Source: an uncultured Helicobacter sp.
GTDB taxonomy: Bacteria; Campylobacterota; Campylobacteria; Campylobacterales; Helicobacteraceae
DNA length: 64,000 bases
Assembly: GCA_949299115.1 (NCBI GenBank)
Contig: CASFZH010000004.1
Coordinates: forward strand, 1-64,000
Reading direction: 5' to 3'
Part shown: piece by piece, positions 48,201 through 57,263 of the stretch
How the letters are laid out: every line of letters starts with the position of its first letter
Numbering within the stretch: the stretch's first letter is position 1
Translations under genes and position numbers: made by a program
Notes under the pieces: model-generated
The model's database searches: none
Told to the model about the DNA's origin: nothing
Seen by the model: the letters and a program-made list of their open reading frames with translations, nothing else

Positions 48201-49097
48201 TCTAATGGTGGTTTATTTGGCACAGAATCTTTACATCCAAATTTACAGTTAAAGAAACTACCGGAGTTAGTTAATAAGCTTTTACTAGAATATGAATATG
48301 AAAGTTTAGGAATATATTTAAGCGGACATCCTTTAGATGATTTTAAAGACGAAATTGCAAACATTAAAAATGTAGTTAAAATTATTGATTTAGAAACTCT
48401 AGCAGATAACTCTGATGTTTTAGTTATCGGGAAAATTGATGATTTACAACGTAAAATGAGTAAGAGCAATAAACCCTATGGTACAATGAAGATTATGGAT
48501 TTTACTGGCAAACAGACTGTTACCATTTTTGAAAATCAGCTTAACATCATTGATGGTTTTGATTTAACGCAGCCCATTGGGATTGTAGGTAGAGTTGAGA
48601 AAGAAGAGATTGTAACAGAAACAGAAGATGGACAAGAAGATAAAGATTGTAAGATTAATATTCGTGTTTTTGGGATTCTTAATCTTGAATCTTGTAAAGA
48701 AGTAGACATAAAAATTCGTAAAGATAAGGGTGATAAACAGACAAAACATGCTAAGAAAAAGTCATTGACGTCAAAGCAATACAGCCAAGAAGCGGTGTCT
48801 GATGAATTTTTAGAATACGAGCAATCTAATCATATCGAACCGTTAGATCTGCGTGCGGATATGAATGATAGACACTCTTGTCTCTGTGTTTTACTTGATG
48901 GTCTCATTAGTCACGAACAAGTCAGCATGATTGCTAATCTTGCAAGGGAACATAGCGGCAATACAAAGTTAGCCATTGGATTCCGCAATGCTCAAACCAA
49001 TAAAGCTTTTATCCTAGAGAGTAATTTATCTGTAAATACCACTATCAAACCTAAGTTAGAAAAAATACTTCCTAATGTGCAATGGCAATTATTCTAG
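45291..49097 (+). CDS. dnaE: DNA polymerase III subunit alpha
   Basis: The replicative polymerase. The N-terminal PHP domain starts FTHLHLHTEYSLLDGANKID and AMTDHGNMFGAIEFYKTMKK. The polymerase active site is in VGPGRGSAAGSLVAYCLEIT and NPERISMPDIDTDFCQRRRG, with its catalytic aspartates, and FAEYGFNKSHSAAYGILTFQ is a further signature. Helix-hairpin-helix and OB-fold regions follow (about residues 840-1100). Length 1268 is slightly above E. coli (1160) because of a polar stretch near residue 1150 (KDKGDKQTKHAKKKSLTSKQ). It heads a probable operon with the small membrane peptide, queH and perhaps cmoB. Confidence 0.97.
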   Translation: MSTLPTQVNISQNAESHIPFTHLHLHTEYSLLDGANKIDALAQKIKELGMTSVAMTDHGNMFGAIEFYKTMKKAGIKPIIGIEAYIHNKEYIDDRDPNTPKFHVCLYAKNEEGYKNLMYLSSQSFIQGFYRTSRINKKILKKHAKGLVCSSACLNGEISWNLNLNPLMDNKKRERKIILGAKGFEGAKEAVYEYQDIFGEDFYIEIMRHGVGDQLYIDNALIDLSLQTGAKLIATNDSHYNSKGDADMQEVAMMIAMGTDINDNKRLKHTVSEFYVKSPQEMYELFLDIPEAVYNTQEVAAKCNLTIDLKDDKNPPTPPSFKFAHEYAKQEGLDIQDEAQYFAYKCREGLKKRLQQVESSQHTLYHQRLEDEIAIITQMKFPGYMLIVWDFIRHAKENKIPVGPGRGSAAGSLVAYCLEITDLDPIKYDLLFERFLNPERISMPDIDTDFCQRRRGEMFDYMRQKYGEYNVAQVITFGKMLARGVIRDVARVYGMPIKDADKFAKLIPSKLGITLQGYTNKRGDFIPGAYELEPKIKELIDSNQLAKKVWDMALKMEKLNRNTGKHAAALVVDSEQELWNKVPLYVSERTKGVMVTQYSMKYLEPVDLIKFDFLGLKTLTVIQDALQIIEDTNNITINLSTLDVNDEKVYRTLRSGNTLGIFQLESSGMQEINRRLQPSSIDDAIALLALFRPGPMESGMTDDYIERKHGRAKVAYAFKDLEPILKNTYGVIVYQEQVMQIVQVIGGYSLGEADLVRRAMGKKDAQIMAQNRTKFADGAQKNGYDRKKAEELFDQIAKFAEYGFNKSHSAAYGILTFQTAYLKTYFEHEFMAAMLSSESHKVESVARYIDEVKAMGIEVLPPHINTSQINFSVIVDGEGKKKIVFGLAAIKGTGEGPLQSIVDTRLKGGNYTSIEDFIARVDFSRISKKILEPLVKSGSLDGLGYSRASMLDNLDYLCDVGRNISRQRTDSNGGLFGTESLHPNLQLKKLPELVNKLLLEYEYESLGIYLSGHPLDDFKDEIANIKNVVKIIDLETLADNSDVLVIGKIDDLQRKMSKSNKPYGTMKIMDFTGKQTVTIFENQLNIIDGFDLTQPIGIVGRVEKEEIVTETEDGQEDKDCKINIRVFGILNLESCKEVDIKIRKDKGDKQTKHAKKKSLTSKQYSQEAVSDEFLEYEQSNHIEPLDLRADMNDRHSCLCVLLDGLISHEQVSMIANLAREHSGNTKLAIGFRNAQTNKAFILESNLSVNTTIKPKLEKILPNVQWQLF

Positions 49098-49119
49098 CTG
49101 TTAAATGCCAAGGATTAAT

Positions 49120-49212
49120 ATGGAAACTTTAGATATGGGATTATTGGTCTTTTTATTATTTGTTGTTATTGTTGGTATTGGTGGATTTTTATTTTTTGCA
49201 TATAAAAAGTAA
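49120..49212 (+). CDS. Small single-helix membrane protein (30 residues)
   Basis: A short open frame between dnaE and queH. ATG 49120 is preceded by AAGGA (49110-49114) at a good spacing of 5 bases, and the frame ends at TAA 49210-49212. The product is METLDMG, one hydrophobic helix (LLVFLLFVVIVGIGGFLFFA) and a basic tail YKK. This is a proper N-out or C-in single-pass peptide, similar in build to CcoQ-like or other small accessory subunits, but I cannot assign a role. Its position, ribosome site and near-contiguity with queH argue that it is translated. Confidence 0.7.
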   Translation: METLDMGLLVFLLFVVIVGIGGFLFFAYKK

Positions 49213-49227
49213 TAGTAAGGAGAAGTT

Positions 49228-50457
49228 GTGCTTGTACATATATGTTGTAGTGTTGATAGCCATTATTTCTTAAAAGAATTGCATAAGGCTTATCCAGATG
49301 AAAATCTTGTAGGTTTTTTTTATAATCCGAATATTCACCCAAAAGATGAACACGATTTGCGATTGCAAGATGTCCGTAGAAGCTGCAATATGCTGAATAT
49401 TAAGCTGATTGAAGGAGAATATAATATAGAATCATGGCTACATGATGTAAAAGGATTGGAAAATGAACCAGAAAAAGGAAACAGATGCAATGTGTGTTTC
49501 GATACTAGACTTATAAAAACAGCTGAACTTGCCAAGCATTTGAATATCAAGAAATTCACGACCACATTGCTTAGTAGCCCCATGAAAGAGCAAGTAACAC
49601 TGTATAATCAAGGTGAGCAAATTGCTAGAGATAATAATCTTGAGTTTATTAAAATTAATGTTCGCAAAAATGGCGGTGTTACTAAACAAAACGAGCTTGC
49701 AAAGGCAGATAACTTATATCGACAAAATTATTGTGGTTGTCAATATGCACTGAATCAACAGCGTACTAAACAAAATAAAATATCGCTTGAAATGTTAAGC
49801 AATATTGGTAGACAGATTATGCCGGGTAGCATTGAGGGTAGACACATTACCTTTAAAAGACGTGATGCAATAGAAAGGAATAATGCAGGATATATCCTTA
49901 CACAGCAAAAGAATCTTGTTTGGCGACTTTTATATGCTAGATTATGGCATAAAAGAGATATTATATCGTCCTATATATGTGCTAGATCATCGTCCAAGAA
50001 GCATGCTAAAAGTGGGAATATCATGTGGATAAAACCACAATTATCAAGATTTCATCACTTTTTTGATAATATTATATGTAAGTTTAATACTGCAAAAAAA
50101 ATTGAATTTTTAGAATCCAAAGAAAAGATATATCAACAAAATCCCGATATTTTAATTGGATATTCTAAAAGAGATGATAGCATTTTTCTTGATATAACAA
50201 CATTAAATTTTTTTCTTAATACAAATTATAATAATGTTAAAGATATGATTGCTAATCCACCATTGTATAATCAAGAGCTTACCATGCGTTATGTATTATG
50301 TGGCATGGAAAGCATTAACCCTATTATTATTATAGATTCTAAAATACTGCATGATATTATTATCGATATTAATGGAATCATGCAAGATGAAAATATATAC
50401 ACTTTATCTGAAGAAGTTGCGTATGATAAAGAAAATAATTATTTAATGTTATCATAA
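49228..50457 (+). CDS. queH: Epoxyqueuosine reductase QueH
   Basis: Carries out the last step in making queuosine in the tRNA anticodon. It is the DUF208-type enzyme that replaces QueG. The N-terminus LVHICCSVDSHYFLKEL has the paired cysteines, with a further pair in NRCNVCFDTRLIKTAE and a third in YRQNYCGCQYALNQQ, which together hold the metal and Fe-S centres. KKFTTTLLSSPMKEQ is another family block. The C-terminal 200 residues are less conserved and lack recognisable motifs. GTG 49228 is preceded by AAGGAG at 5 bases. It sits 15 bases after the small peptide. Confidence 0.88.
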   Translation: MLVHICCSVDSHYFLKELHKAYPDENLVGFFYNPNIHPKDEHDLRLQDVRRSCNMLNIKLIEGEYNIESWLHDVKGLENEPEKGNRCNVCFDTRLIKTAELAKHLNIKKFTTTLLSSPMKEQVTLYNQGEQIARDNNLEFIKINVRKNGGVTKQNELAKADNLYRQNYCGCQYALNQQRTKQNKISLEMLSNIGRQIMPGSIEGRHITFKRRDAIERNNAGYILTQQKNLVWRLLYARLWHKRDIISSYICARSSSKKHAKSGNIMWIKPQLSRFHHFFDNIICKFNTAKKIEFLESKEKIYQQNPDILIGYSKRDDSIFLDITTLNFFLNTNYNNVKDMIANPPLYNQELTMRYVLCGMESINPIIIIDSKILHDIIIDINGIMQDENIYTLSEEVAYDKENNYLMLS

Positions 50458-50527
50458 CTATAAGTATAAGTGAAGCACAGTTTGCATTATGGGTAATTTT
50501 GTGAAAATATGATTGTGAGGGGATAAG

Positions 50528-51739
50528 GTGGGTAGAGATTCTCAAAGCAAGCATACAGTAAGAAAAAGATACGAAAGAGACCTATTGTATAATATACTTG
50601 GTAGTGCATCAGATTCTATTGTGGGTAATTTTACATTAGCCGAAATAGAATCTTTATGTCATACCGATACCATGCAGACACTAAAAGACATTATGCAAAT
50701 ACATGCAGATTCTATCGCGTGTGTTTCAATTTTAGATTCTACAATACAAGGGATTAAGCGACATTTGAATGATGGGCAAGATTATGAGAATATCTCTCTA
50801 TATTCTAATTTAAATAAGCAGCAAGGTGATGTTGCCAATGGTTTTCATATTATTGTGAAAAATTTGTTTACAATGGCACAAATAACAAAAGATTGTGAAA
50901 CACACAATGAGACACAAAGAAATGCGGAGCATAATATAAATTTCGCAGATTTCACACAATCACTTATTCATCGTCTAAAACCATGGAGAAAGGGTCCTTT
51001 CTATTTACATTTTCAATCAAACAATACATTGTCGTATGAAAAAGAATTGAAAAATAAAATGGAAGTCTTTTGTGTTGATTCTGAATGGAAAAGCACTATA
51101 AAAATGCAGCTTATTTATCAAGCTCTGTCAGCTTTACACTATGATATACGGGGCAAGGACATTTTAGACGTGGGATGCAATAATGGTTATTATATGTTTG
51201 ATTTAGCCCTACGTGCAAAACATGTAACTGGTATAGACCCTGTTAGAATTTTTTTCTTGCAATTTCTCATGCTTTATAGGCTTTCTGGCTTAGACAATAT
51301 TTCTTTTAGACTTTTAGGAGTTAAAGATGTGTCTTTGTTACAAAAACAATTTGATTTAGTACTGTGTTTGGGCGTCTTGTATCATCGTAAAGAACCATTG
51401 CAAACACTTATAATGCTTAAGCGATCTTTGAAAGAAGATGGGGTTGCATTGCTTGAGACACTTATTATACATGCAGAAGAAGAAATAGCATTGTGCCCAT
51501 ATCCTACGTATGCAAAGATGTCTAATGTATTTTATATTTTTAGCCCAAAGGCTTTAGCAAACCTTGCTAAACGTGCGGGTTTTAAAGAATGTTCTTTGAT
51601 AAGTTTTTCCTATACAGATAGAAATGAGCAACGCACAACAGATTTTATTATTAAACAGAGTCTTGGGGATTTTTTGAATAAAGAATCAACAACAGAGGGG
51701 TATCCTCCAGCATGTCGTGGTATTTTTGCTTTGCGATAG
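50528..51739 (+). CDS. cmoB: tRNA 5-carboxymethoxyuridine transferase (CmoB)
   Basis: Transfers a carboxymethyl group from carboxy-SAM to 5-hydroxyuridine at position 34 of tRNA. Family motifs are KPWRKGPFYL, SEWKSTIKMQLIYQAL, DVGCNNGYYMFDLALRAKHV (the SAM-like site), GIDPVRIFFLQFLMLYRL, LGVLYHRKEPLQTLIMLKRS and YAKMSNVFYIFSPKALANLA. Its 403 residues exceed the E. coli protein (323), mainly in a variable N-terminal region (about residues 85-150). GTG is the start, with GGGGATAAGGTG and no strong ribosome site. Next to queH it makes a pair of wobble-base modification genes. Confidence 0.9.
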   Translation: MGRDSQSKHTVRKRYERDLLYNILGSASDSIVGNFTLAEIESLCHTDTMQTLKDIMQIHADSIACVSILDSTIQGIKRHLNDGQDYENISLYSNLNKQQGDVANGFHIIVKNLFTMAQITKDCETHNETQRNAEHNINFADFTQSLIHRLKPWRKGPFYLHFQSNNTLSYEKELKNKMEVFCVDSEWKSTIKMQLIYQALSALHYDIRGKDILDVGCNNGYYMFDLALRAKHVTGIDPVRIFFLQFLMLYRLSGLDNISFRLLGVKDVSLLQKQFDLVLCLGVLYHRKEPLQTLIMLKRSLKEDGVALLETLIIHAEEEIALCPYPTYAKMSNVFYIFSPKALANLAKRAGFKECSLISFSYTDRNEQRTTDFIIKQSLGDFLNKESTTEGYPPACRGIFALR

Positions 51740-52168
51740 TCTGTTGGGATTTTAAGAATTAATTTTGTGAGGAATAGTATTGATTGCATTTACATATTTA
51801 GCTAGTGAATCGCTATTCAAATAAATTGGAGCATGAGATTCTTTATTTTTAGAAAATAGGAATCTTCGGCTTCATCTCTTCTAATAAATTTATTCTATTG
51901 AGACTCATCTTGATTCTATATTATGCAAAAGATTCGTGTTATATTGTTTAAAATCAGGTATTGTTAGAATCACATAACAAACATAAGATGGAAAGCAATA
52001 TTTAAATGAGAATAAAATATTTTTATGCTTATATATTATCTTCTGTATTGATTAAGTATTTATAAAACTATGAGATTCTTATCATTTTTTGATAATATTT
52101 TTGTGTGCATTGATGCACAGATTTTTTGTTTAGAATTTTTGGATTCTTAAATACTGTGATTCGAAAAA

Positions 52169-52247
52169 ATCCCTCAAAATCGTAGCAAAACTTATAAGAA
52201 ATAAGACATGATATTATCTGCTTTATTAAAACAAAATCCATAATATA
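52169..52247 (+). repeat. Direct intergenic repeat, copy 2
   Basis: Matches 44495-44572 in the same orientation (AAAACTTATAAGAAATAAGA, then CATGATATTATCTGCTTTAT and AAAACAAAATCCATAATAT). Confidence 0.7.
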
Positions 52248-52420
52248 GAGAAAAATTTTTGATATAACAACAAGAATCTTGCTTAGATATTTACAGTACT
52301 CTATTCACTTACCAAATAATTCTCAGGTATTACACAATTAAAATAGAATTTGATTCTAAGCTCTAAAGATATAGAAATTAGAATCAAATCTTTACAACAG
52401 ATTCTCTATTCTAACGCTTT

Positions 52421-52556
52421 AGATATTTCGCTAACGCTCAATATGATTCGAATCTTGATTCCTATTGCTATCTTTCTTATCATTACCATAAATCTGCATT
52501 AGTAGATTCATGGTAATCTAGAATTTTGATTTTAGAATCAACCATGTTAAGCCTTA
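52421..52556 (-). repeat. Dispersed intergenic repeat, copy 2
   Basis: The reverse complement starts AGGCTTAACATGGTTGATTC and continues TAAAATCAAAATTCTAGATT and ACCATGAATCTACT, matching 3525-3657. Its terminal palindromic element (AGATATTTCGCTAACGCTCA) is in the opposite orientation relative to the body of the repeat compared with copy 1. Confidence 0.65.
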
Positions 52557-52871
52557 AATGAAACGTTTAAAGTATGCTTAGATTCTAGCCTGAGGCATTA
52601 GTTGAAGTCTCTAGGCACAGAATCTAGAATTTTATATTTATGAGATTTTAGGAATCTCATAAAAGAATAGAGGATATTCTAGCTTGTCATATCGACTGTA
52701 TTTGGTGCTATAAAAAAACTTTTGGTTGTATCTTAGTATCATATTGTATGGCAAAAAATTTGGAATGTTTCTTTCATATAAATGAGATAAAACTTAATTA
52801 CCGTCGCACAATAACTTAAATCACATTATAATCTTTAACAAATAATTACAGTAAATACAATATAGCAAGAT

Positions 52872-52908
52872 TATAAAGACAATTCTTATGCTAAGAATTG
52901 TCTTTATA
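52872..52908 (-). terminator. Perfect 17-base hairpin after the broken MFS gene
   Basis: TATAAAGACAATTCTTA pairs perfectly with TAAGAATTGTCTTTATA across a 3-base loop. It lies 20 bases past the stop of the minus-strand MFS gene and is the probable terminator, although its stem is AT-rich. Confidence 0.6.
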
Positions 52909-52927
52909 TAACAACAAAAGTACTCTA

Positions 52928-54088
52928 TTATTTGCAATTCATAACAATGTATCCCAAAATTGCCACGCCCACACAGCATAGAGCTATCACTGCCCCCACC
53001 GAGACAAACATATCATCACCAAGCCCTGTAAGCGGTGAGAGAATCCCACCAAAAGTAAAAAAACTAAAGCCAAGTATCGCTGAAGCATTCCCTGCATTCG
53101 TACGCTCCATCTCCATAGCCAATGCACTAGAGGTAGGCAATATCAAGCCCAAAAACACAAGTGCAATCCCAAAGCCTAGCTCAGTGAGAAACAAGCTAGG
53201 ATTGCATTGCAAAAGCACACAAAGCCACAAACCACAGACAAAAAGCCCAATCACACCAACCTTCAAAGCCAAACGCTCATTTTTAAACAACGTCGTTATA
53301 CTTGCCCCAATCGTAATGCTAAACGCTGCACCTGCAAAGCACAGAGAATATGAGAATCCACTAAGCCCAAAATGTGTCTGAAAAATAAAAGAGCTTGAAG
53401 CAATGAAGCTAAACATCACGCCCATAGCAAAGCTTTGCAAGATTACATAGAGCATAAATTGCTTATTCCTCACAATATGCCCAAAGGCAAAACTCTCCCA
53501 AAACCCACCTACAATGCGATTGCTATCGGGCAAAGATTCTCTAAAAAATGCTATGGATATGCACAGCACCACACCAATACCAAGCAGCACACTAAAAATC
53601 CCATGCCAAGTAGTGTATTCAAGCATTAATCCACCAAGCACGGGTGCGATGATAGGTGCAAGCCCTTGTATCGCCCCAAGAAGTGCAAAAAATCTCGCCA
53701 AATCCTCACCTTCAAACAAATCCGCCACCACAGACTTAGATATGACAATACCGCCACTCCCAGCGACACCCTGAATAAGCCGAAATACAAGAAAAGAATA
53801 TATATCCCACGAACACAAACACGCTACAGTAGAAAGCACAAAAAGTCCAAGAGAGAGAAGCAAGATAGGTTTGCGCCCGTATTTGTCGCTTAAAGGTCCC
53901 ATGATAAGCTGCCCAAACGCCAAGCCCACGAGACTAAAGGTGATAGAGAGCTACACAAGCGAAGTGGTCGTATCAAAGAGTCGTTGAATATCGGGCAACG
54001 CAGGAAGATAAAAATCCGTAACAAACGGACCAAACGCCGCAAGAGCCGCCATATTGACTAAAAGATACAGATAAGAATTGCGTAGCAT
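52928..54088 (-). pseudogene. Bcr/CflA-type drug-efflux MFS transporter, broken by an in-frame stop
   Basis: From ATG 54088 the frame reads LRNSYLYLLVNMAALAAFGP and FVTDFYLPALPDIQRLFDTT, typical of the first helix of Bcr/CflA exporters. It then meets TAG at 53951-53953 (codon 46) in TTTSLV-stop-LSITFSLVGLAFGQL. One base change from CAG would restore a normal 386-residue protein. After the stop the frame stays intact: motif A GPLSDKYGRKPILLLSLGLF, then LIQGVAGSGGIVISKSVVAD and the remaining helices. A start at 53929 (MGLAFGQL) would lack helix 1. The gene looks richer in G and C than its surroundings, which suggests transfer. It may be a recent loss or a sequencing error. Confidence 0.82.
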
Positions 54089-54185
54089 AGAAATTCCTTG
54101 TCTATAAAAATACATGTAAAAAATAATTATTGTATATCCAGAATGGTAAACTGAATCTTTGGTGAGTCTTAGAAAAAATTATGGA

Positions 54186-55022
54186 TTATTCTTTGCATAC
54201 GTTTAGTATATCATTTGTTTGTAGGTTATGACTGTTAAAAAGATTGTGTGTGGATAATATTTCATTGTTTGCACATATGCCACTTATTACCGTATCATTT
54301 TTTATAATAATTTTTGCTGCAATATTTCCATTATTGTAATATACTTTTATGATACCATTCTTTTTATCATTTATGTATGGAATCTCACTTTGGATATTTC
54401 CATTTTCGTAATATGCTTTTTCTGTGCCATTTCTTTTATCATCTTTAAATAGACACTCTTTACTAAGACCACCATCTTCATTATACCATTTTGCTATACC
54501 ATGCCAATTACCATTTATATACGAAACTTCTCGTTCAATATTCCCGTTTTCATAATACCATATTTCTATACCATGTTTTTCACCATGCTTGTATGGGATT
54601 ATGGCTTCAATTTTTCCGCTTTCATAGTATGCTTTCCCTATATTCTTTATTTCACCATTTTCATATAAGTATTCTTCTTTAACATTTCCGTTTTCATAAT
54701 ATATTTTCACGACACCATTTACTATATCGTCTTTATATGAGATTTCAGATTCAACATTACCGTTCTCGTGATAACATATATCAATACCATCTATTTTATC
54801 ATTTTTAAATGGGGTTTTACATTTGAGAATCCCATTCCTATAATATATTTTTTCAACGCCTTCTTTTTTACCATTTTTATATGGAATCTCTATCCAGTTA
54901 CCATTATCATAGTATGTTTTCTCTATACATTTTTTCATTTTATCTGAATCATTTTGACATTTTGGTGTATGTACCAATGGTATCAGCACTATCATTAATA
55001 ATTGCAATTGTTCTATAAGCAT
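54186..55022 (-). CDS. Exported MORN/YwqK-type repeat protein
   Basis: A hydrophobic N-terminus (LIEQLQLLMIVLIPLVHTPK followed by CQND) looks like a short signal or lipoprotein-like sequence, and eight or nine repeats follow to the end. Each unit is 24 residues of the form KxYYENGNIxxEIPYxNxKxNGIx, with a first unit of 23; the aromatic YY, the NGN turn and the Y/NG pairs are well kept. This is the MORN-like repeat of the YwqK group, often annotated as antitoxin-like, although no toxin is visible next to it. It may be a cell-envelope protein with a beta-solenoid-like fold. There is no obvious operon partner. Confidence 0.72.
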   Translation of the reverse strand: MLIEQLQLLMIVLIPLVHTPKCQNDSDKMKKCIEKTYYDNGNWIEIPYKNGKKEGVEKIYYRNGILKCKTPFKNDKIDGIDICYHENGNVESEISYKDDIVNGVVKIYYENGNVKEEYLYENGEIKNIGKAYYESGKIEAIIPYKHGEKHGIEIWYYENGNIEREVSYINGNWHGIAKWYNEDGGLSKECLFKDDKRNGTEKAYYENGNIQSEIPYINDKKNGIIKVYYNNGNIAAKIIIKNDTVISGICANNEILSTHNLFNSHNLQTNDILNVCKE

Positions 55023-55263
55023 GACACATATCCTAATAAATTTCTAAAGGTAATTTAGAGAATCCTCATACCTTTGTTTTAATTATAATGCGAAGATTCT
55101 CAACCACAATAAACCATAAAAGCTTTTTTAGAGGTTTGCAGACTCCTTTATAATATTCTATTTTTTGTTGTACTATTGGCTTTTATATAATTTTTATTGA
55201 TTAATAAAAATTAATAAAATATTTATAAAATTAAAAGCAAAAATCATAATAATAAGGAAACAA

Positions 55264-57261
55264 ATGAAGCAAATTCGTGTTGTTTTAGCGGGTCAACCAA
55301 ATGTTGGAAAGAGCTCCCTAATTAATGCACTAAGCGGTGCGAAACTACGAGTAGGAAATTTTAGTGGTGTCACTGTAGAAAAAGCACAAGCACAAATCAC
55401 ATATCAGGATTATATCATTACCATGATAGATTTGCCCGGAACATATTCTTTATATGGTTATACTATGGAAGAAAAAATATGTAAAGACTTTTTGTTACAT
55501 GAGGAATATGATATAATCCTCAATGTTCTTGATTCTACCAACTTAGAAAGAAATCTGATTTTGACCTTACAATTACAGGAGATTCGCAAACCTACAATGC
55601 TTGCTCTTAATATGATTGATGAGGCAAAGAAAGATAATATTCACATTGATATGGAATCATTAGCACAGATTTTGCAGACAAAAATCTGTGCTGTGTCTTC
55701 TATAAATGGCAATAATCTTACACAACTTTTAGAATCACTTATAGCTCTTTATGAAAACAATCAATCTAGTGAAAATAATACATTGCAGAATATCGCACAC
55801 AAATCAATGCCGAATCATTCAAAAAATACAGCTTTCAATATGACCTTTACACAAAAACCTCAAACTACACACACAACATTAATGAGCACAACAGCTATTC
55901 AAGCAAAATTCATTGCAGATAAAGTACAAACATTACCCACGCACAGAGCTAAAGGCACAGCAAAAATAGATTCTTTATTATTGCATAGAATCTGGAGTAT
56001 TCCTATTTTTCTATTCGCCATGTTTCTTGTTTTTGAGTTAAGTTTTCTTATAGGAACATATTTTCAAGATTTAATAGAATCTGGTGTAGATTGGCTTAGT
56101 GAATATGCTGTATTACATATTCCGAATGAGCTGATGGCTTCATTGATTGGAAATGGAATCATTAAGGGAGTTGGTGCTGTTGTGAGTTTTTTGCCTTTAA
56201 TTGCAACCTTATTTCTGGGACTCACGCTTTTGGAGGGAAGTGGTTATATGGCAAGAATAGCATTTATGCTTGATGGTTTGCTCTTTAGATTTGGATTGCA
56301 TGGAAAAAGTTTTATGCCTCTTGTCATGGGTTTTGGCTGTTCTGTGCCTGCTTATATGGCTGCACGAACTTTGCAAAATCAAAAAGAAAAAATATTAACA
56401 CTTTTTATTATAGGATTCATGAGTTGTAGTGCTAGATTGCCAATTTATTTGTTATTCGTTGGAGCATTTTTTCCTGCAGAATATGCTGGACTTGTATTGT
56501 TTATGATATATGTTGGTGGTGTTATTATTGCACTTATTTTAGCAAAGATTTTGAGACTTACGGTGTTTAAAGGTGAAATTGAACCCTTTGTTATGGAAAT
56601 GCCTCGTTATCGGATTCCCACGTTAAAAGTCATTTGGTTTAGTGTGTGGAGCAAGAGTCTGTTGTTTTTAAAAAAAGCTGGAACAGTGATTTTAGCTGGG
56701 GCTATTTTTATATGGATTCTTGCTAGTTTTCCACAAAGTAAAGAAATACAAGAACATTACGAACAAGAAATTGAGAATCTTGCGACACTTCATATCGATG
56801 AGACGCAACTGCAAGATATGGAGAAACATTATAAAAATCAAATGCTAGAAGAGCAGCTAGAATATAGCTTTGCAGGACGTTTGGGACATTTTTTGCAACC
56901 GTTTTTTGCACCGCTCGGATTTGATTGGCGATTATCTGTTGCATTGATTACAGGATTTTCGGCAAAAGAAATGGTTGTTACAACACTTGGAGTATTGTAT
57001 GCTTTAGGCGACCAAGCAACAGATGATGAAGAAGAAAATCTAGCCTTACAAGAAATATTGCAAAAACATATCACAATGCCAACTGCTGTTGCCTTCATTC
57101 TTTTTATTATGCTGTATATCCCTTGTTTTGCTGCTACAATAGCCTTTGGATATGAGAGTGGAAAAAAGATTTATGTATTGTATTTATTTATTTTTACAAC
57201 ATGTATTGCTTATATATTTGCATACATAGGACATGAGATTACAAGATTATTGATAGGATAA
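55264..57261 (+). CDS. feoB: Ferrous iron transport protein B
   Basis: An inner-membrane Fe(II) importer with a cytoplasmic G domain. G1 is AGQPNVGKSSLINALSGAKL (residues about 8-27), G3 is IDLPGTYSLYGYTMEEK, and G4 is LNMIDEAKKDN. A polar linker (about 170-230) is low-complexity Asn/Thr/Gln. The C-terminal part has the two Gate motifs, with GFGCSVPAYMAARTLQNQKE and the CSARLPIYLLFVGAFFPAEY block, and about eight helices. Length 665 is typical for Helicobacter. A Fur site is likely but I could not identify one with confidence. rnhB starts 3 bases after its stop. Confidence 0.95.
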   Translation: MKQIRVVLAGQPNVGKSSLINALSGAKLRVGNFSGVTVEKAQAQITYQDYIITMIDLPGTYSLYGYTMEEKICKDFLLHEEYDIILNVLDSTNLERNLILTLQLQEIRKPTMLALNMIDEAKKDNIHIDMESLAQILQTKICAVSSINGNNLTQLLESLIALYENNQSSENNTLQNIAHKSMPNHSKNTAFNMTFTQKPQTTHTTLMSTTAIQAKFIADKVQTLPTHRAKGTAKIDSLLLHRIWSIPIFLFAMFLVFELSFLIGTYFQDLIESGVDWLSEYAVLHIPNELMASLIGNGIIKGVGAVVSFLPLIATLFLGLTLLEGSGYMARIAFMLDGLLFRFGLHGKSFMPLVMGFGCSVPAYMAARTLQNQKEKILTLFIIGFMSCSARLPIYLLFVGAFFPAEYAGLVLFMIYVGGVIIALILAKILRLTVFKGEIEPFVMEMPRYRIPTLKVIWFSVWSKSLLFLKKAGTVILAGAIFIWILASFPQSKEIQEHYEQEIENLATLHIDETQLQDMEKHYKNQMLEEQLEYSFAGRLGHFLQPFFAPLGFDWRLSVALITGFSAKEMVVTTLGVLYALGDQATDDEEENLALQEILQKHITMPTAVAFILFIMLYIPCFAATIAFGYESGKKIYVLYLFIFTTCIAYIFAYIGHEITRLLIG

Positions 57262-57263
57262 AA

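Larger units (their letters stand above)
51740..52927. other. Large gene-free region rich in dispersed repeats
   Basis: Nearly 1200 bases without a gene. It holds the direct repeat at 52169-52247, the inverted-orientation repeat at 52421-52556 and the perfect hairpin at 52872-52908. The rest is AT-rich with a very high density of AGATTCT/AGAATCT. I see no remnant of a coding frame longer than about 40 codons. Confidence 0.55.

Noticed and set aside
52441..52460. TTCGAATC-like T-arm as part of a tRNA
   Set aside because: No acceptor stem, anticodon arm or CCA around it; it belongs to the dispersed repeat.
51740..52927. Insertion sequence or integrated element in the repeat-rich gap
   Set aside because: No transposase frame, no target-site duplication and no tRNA attachment site is visible; the repeats are short and non-coding.
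55023..55263. Possible Fur box upstream of feoB
   Set aside because: Very AT-rich sequence with TAATAA-like words, but none stands out above background.
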